From contig NZ_LYMK01000001.1 of assembly GCF_002157355.1 (NCBI RefSeq), forward strand, positions 124,001-188,000: a stretch of DNA of 64,000 nt, read 5' to 3'. The notes beneath the pieces are model-generated. The model ran no database searches. It saw only the letters and a list, made by a program, of their open reading frames with translations, and was not told where the DNA came from. Of the stretch, positions 62,196-64,000 are shown one piece after another. Numbering within the stretch: the stretch's first letter is position 1; each line of letters opens with the position of its first letter. A program made the translations under genes and the position numbers. The DNA comes from Variovorax sp. JS1663. Lineage in GTDB: Bacteria; Pseudomonadota; Gammaproteobacteria; Burkholderiales; Burkholderiaceae_C.

Positions 62196-62343
62196 GGTGG
62201 TCTCCGATCCAGGCTGGCAGGCCGCTGCGGGCCCTTGACGCGTCGCATCGTAGCAAGGCATATTGATAAACAAAAGTGCGCAAATTCTTATTGATCGATA
62301 TGCAAATTGCAATGCTTCAGAGCACCCTCATCAGGAGACTTCC
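62196..62343. promoter_or_regulatory. Divergent promoter region of sugar-oxidation genes
   Basis: AT-rich compared with its surroundings. It contains two TATTGAT copies (in ATATTGATAAAC and TTATTGATCGATATG), the latter with a near-palindrome ATTGATCGATAT. Probable binding site for an unseen regulator controlling both the lactonase-epimerase operon and the SDR. Confidence 0.5.
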
Positions 62344-63144
62344 GTGACCGCCACCGCACCCCGCGCCGACGCGCCGCCCGCCTTTTCCACTTACCCGAGC
62401 CTGCACGGCAAGGCCGTCTTCGTGACCGGCGGGGGCAGCGGCATCGGCGCCGCCATCGTGGCGGCCTTCGCCGAACAGGGCGCGCGGGTGGCCTTCATCG
62501 ACATCGCGCAGGAGGCCAGCGCCGCGCTCGCGAAGCAGATCGCCGAGGCCGGGCATGCGGCCCCCTGGTGGCGCGCCTGCGACGTGCGCGACGTGGCCGC
62601 TTTGCAGGCGGCGATCACGGACGCGGGCCGCGAGTTGGGCGGCGACTTCCACGTGCTGGTCAACAACGTTGCGAGCGACGATCGCCACACGCTCGAATCG
62701 GTCACGCCGGCCTACTACGACGAGCGCATCGCGATCAACGAGCGCCCGGCGCTCTTCGCCATCCAGTCGGTGGTGCCGGGCATGAAGCGCCAGGGCGGCG
62801 GCTCGATCGTCAACCTGGGCTCGACCGGCTGGCAGGGCAAGGGTGAGGGCTACCCCTGCTATGCCATTGCCAAGTCCTCGGTCAACGGGCTCACGCGCGG
62901 TCTGGCCAAGACGCTGGGGCGCGACCGCATCCGCATCAACACGGTGTCGCCCGGCTGGGTGATGACCGAGCGCCAGATCCGGCTGTGGCTCGACGAGGAG
63001 GGCGAGAAGGCGCTCGATCGCAACCAGTGCCTGCCCGACCGCTTGCAGCCGCACGACATCGCGCGCATGGTGCTGTTCCTGGCCTCGGACGATGCGGCGA
63101 TGTGCACGGCGCAGGAGTTCACGGTCGATGCAGGCTGGACCTGA
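62344..63144 (+). CDS. SDR-family sugar (aldose) dehydrogenase
   Basis: 266 residues from GTG 62344 with CAGGAGACTTCC upstream. VTGGGSGIGAAIVAAFAEQGA, VNNVASDD (NNxA variant), Ser in LGSTGWQGKGEG, YAIAKSS with catalytic Tyr and Lys, and AQEFTVDAGWT. The WQGKGEGYPCYAIAKSS stretch is seen in D-galactose/L-arabinose/D-xylose dehydrogenases of Burkholderiales. With lactonase and epimerase it forms the oxidative non-phosphorylating entry: aldose to lactone to aldonate. The exact sugar is not determined. Confidence 0.9.
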   Translation: MTATAPRADAPPAFSTYPSLHGKAVFVTGGGSGIGAAIVAAFAEQGARVAFIDIAQEASAALAKQIAEAGHAAPWWRACDVRDVAALQAAITDAGRELGGDFHVLVNNVASDDRHTLESVTPAYYDERIAINERPALFAIQSVVPGMKRQGGGSIVNLGSTGWQGKGEGYPCYAIAKSSVNGLTRGLAKTLGRDRIRINTVSPGWVMTERQIRLWLDEEGEKALDRNQCLPDRLQPHDIARMVLFLASDDAAMCTAQEFTVDAGWT

Positions 63145-63197
63145 ATTGGGTTTTGAAGACCCACCCTGCGGCGTTGCTTTACATGTGGCTATGGAGG

Positions 63198-63772
63198 CTA
63201 ACCTTTCACAACCGCCACCGTGAAGCGTGTCGCAATTCCCACGCGCTTCAACGAGCGGCAGATAGATCCACCGCTCAACCCGATCGGGTCAGGCTGCGTA
63301 TAGCGCCCGATGTCCATCAGGCTGCGGAAGTAGTTGTACCGCAGCCCTGACTCCACATCGAAATACTGACCCGTACCGCGCAGGTTGAACACGAACTCAG
63401 CAAAGCTCGTGGTGCCCGGATTCGGATTGATGTCCAGGTTCGCGAATCTGTACTTCGCAATCGTCGGCTTCTCATCCCCGAATGCACTGTAGGCCCATTG
63501 CCAGACGGCTTGGCCGGTTGAGTCCGTCAGGCGCCTGGGCGTGTTGAGGTGATCACTGCTTACGGCATACAGCTGCCCATTGATCACCGCTGCGATCGGG
63601 ATCGGCCCGTTGGCCGTAGGCAGGTAGATGTGCTGCGTGCTGCCCGTGCTGTTGGCGCCGCCCGTGCCCGTCTCGGCCAGCAGGCTGCCGTCCTCGTCGT
63701 ACATGAAGGCAAAGCCCTGCTTCTCCGCCTCCGTGGTATTCGGCCCCCACAGCTTGGTGAAGTAATGGTGCT
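63198..63772 (-). pseudogene. Orphan RHS core fragment with a truncated C-terminal tip
   Basis: From KHHYFTKLWGP through HLNTPRRLTDSTGQAVWQWAYSAFGDE and YFDVESGLRYNYFRSLMDIGRYTQPDPIGLSGG this is the end of an RHS core; after GGS only 20 unrelated residues remain before the stop. No start or RHS body is present upstream, since the frame is closed inside the Sel1 gene. Such displaced core-plus-tip pieces are typical of RHS toxin arrays. Confidence 0.82.
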
Positions 63773-64000
63773 TCAGTGCGTGTACTCACGTAAGACATGC
63801 TCGGCTTGCTTGAATCCCTTGTCGGCCGCACGCTTGAGCAAGGCAATCGCCTTCTCGGTGATCCTGCCGCCCTTGAATTCGCGCAATGCGAACGTGTAGA
63901 GCGTCTCGGGATGCTCCTGCTGGAATGCTCGCTGATACCACTGCTCGGCGGCTTGCTTGTCCTGCGCGTAGCCATACTGACCGGTCTCCAGATACCACGC
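63773..64000 (-). CDS. Sel1-repeat protein, partial (5' end outside window)
   Basis: 75 residues visible, open at the window end. AWYLETGQYGYAQDKQAAEQW and AIALLKRAADKGFKQAEHVL are Sel1/TPR-like repeats. Its stop abuts the orphan RHS fragment. Sel1-repeat proteins often stand after RHS or other polymorphic toxins and are candidate immunity or accessory factors. Confidence 0.7.
   Translation of the reverse strand, partial: AWYLETGQYGYAQDKQAAEQWYQRAFQQEHPETLYTFALREFKGGRITEKAIALLKRAADKGFKQAEHVLREYTH

Overview
The window looks like the chromosome of a GC-rich Burkholderiales bacterium, most likely a Comamonadaceae member (Variovorax/Acidovorax/Comamonas-like). This is inferred from gene content, codon use, GC-rich REP-like palindromes and the Tn4371-type transfer module. 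No rRNA or species marker is present.

Region A (1-25503) is the right-hand part of an integrative and conjugative element (ICE). Its outer half (1-11633) is an acyl-CoA catabolic cargo: acyl-CoA synthetase, CoA-transferase/racemase, two acyl-CoA dehydrogenases, an SDR, a nitroreductase-family flavoprotein, ETF beta and alpha, and two AraC regulators. A 93-nt upstream element is shared by the acd operon and the nitroreductase gene. Its inner half (11651-25215) is a complete mating-pore operon: LysR, EexN-like lipoprotein, traG, copG-like, trbB-C-D-E-J-(EexN/TrbK-like)-L-F-G-I and a DUF2274 gene, mostly joined by ATGA overlaps. A strong terminator follows. The octamer TTTTTCAT at 25496 matches the attachment core reported for Tn4371-family ICEs and probably marks the right end. 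Integrase and relaxase would lie left of the window.

Region B (25504-37948) is housekeeping chromosome: a DUF3617 protein; a four-gene ligase-associated DNA-repair operon (MBL exonuclease, ATP-dependent ligase, Lhr-type helicase, PdeM-like phosphoesterase) threaded with REP-like palindromes; a cyclic-nucleotide-binding protein; a LemA/TPM-domain operon; and small enzymes. Region C (37966-45176) holds a c-type cytochrome and an RND efflux operon (adaptor, pump, outer-membrane channel). Its divergent TetR repressor gene has lost the whole DNA-binding half together with the intergenic promoter.

Region D (45219-about 48930) is an island scar beside tRNA-Arg(CCG): terminator, tandem G-rich repeats, a VapBC45-like toxin-antitoxin pair, an IS21-type element truncated at its left end, and a kinase-like gene cut by that IS. 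The right edge runs into a truncated SDR gene.

Region E (48930-64000) contains an SDR/tautomerase operon with divergent LysR, a phosphatase-like protein whose catalytic Cys appears to be Ser, a methyltransferase, and a class III cyclase-AAA ATPase. It also holds a 1217-residue protein that joins a DyP-type peroxidase to a P450-like domain, apparently co-transcribed with a membrane protein. Sugar-oxidation genes (mutarotase, SMP-30 lactonase, SDR dehydrogenase) follow, then an orphan RHS fragment next to a Sel1-repeat gene at the window edge. The DyP-P450 fusion is the most unusual single gene here.
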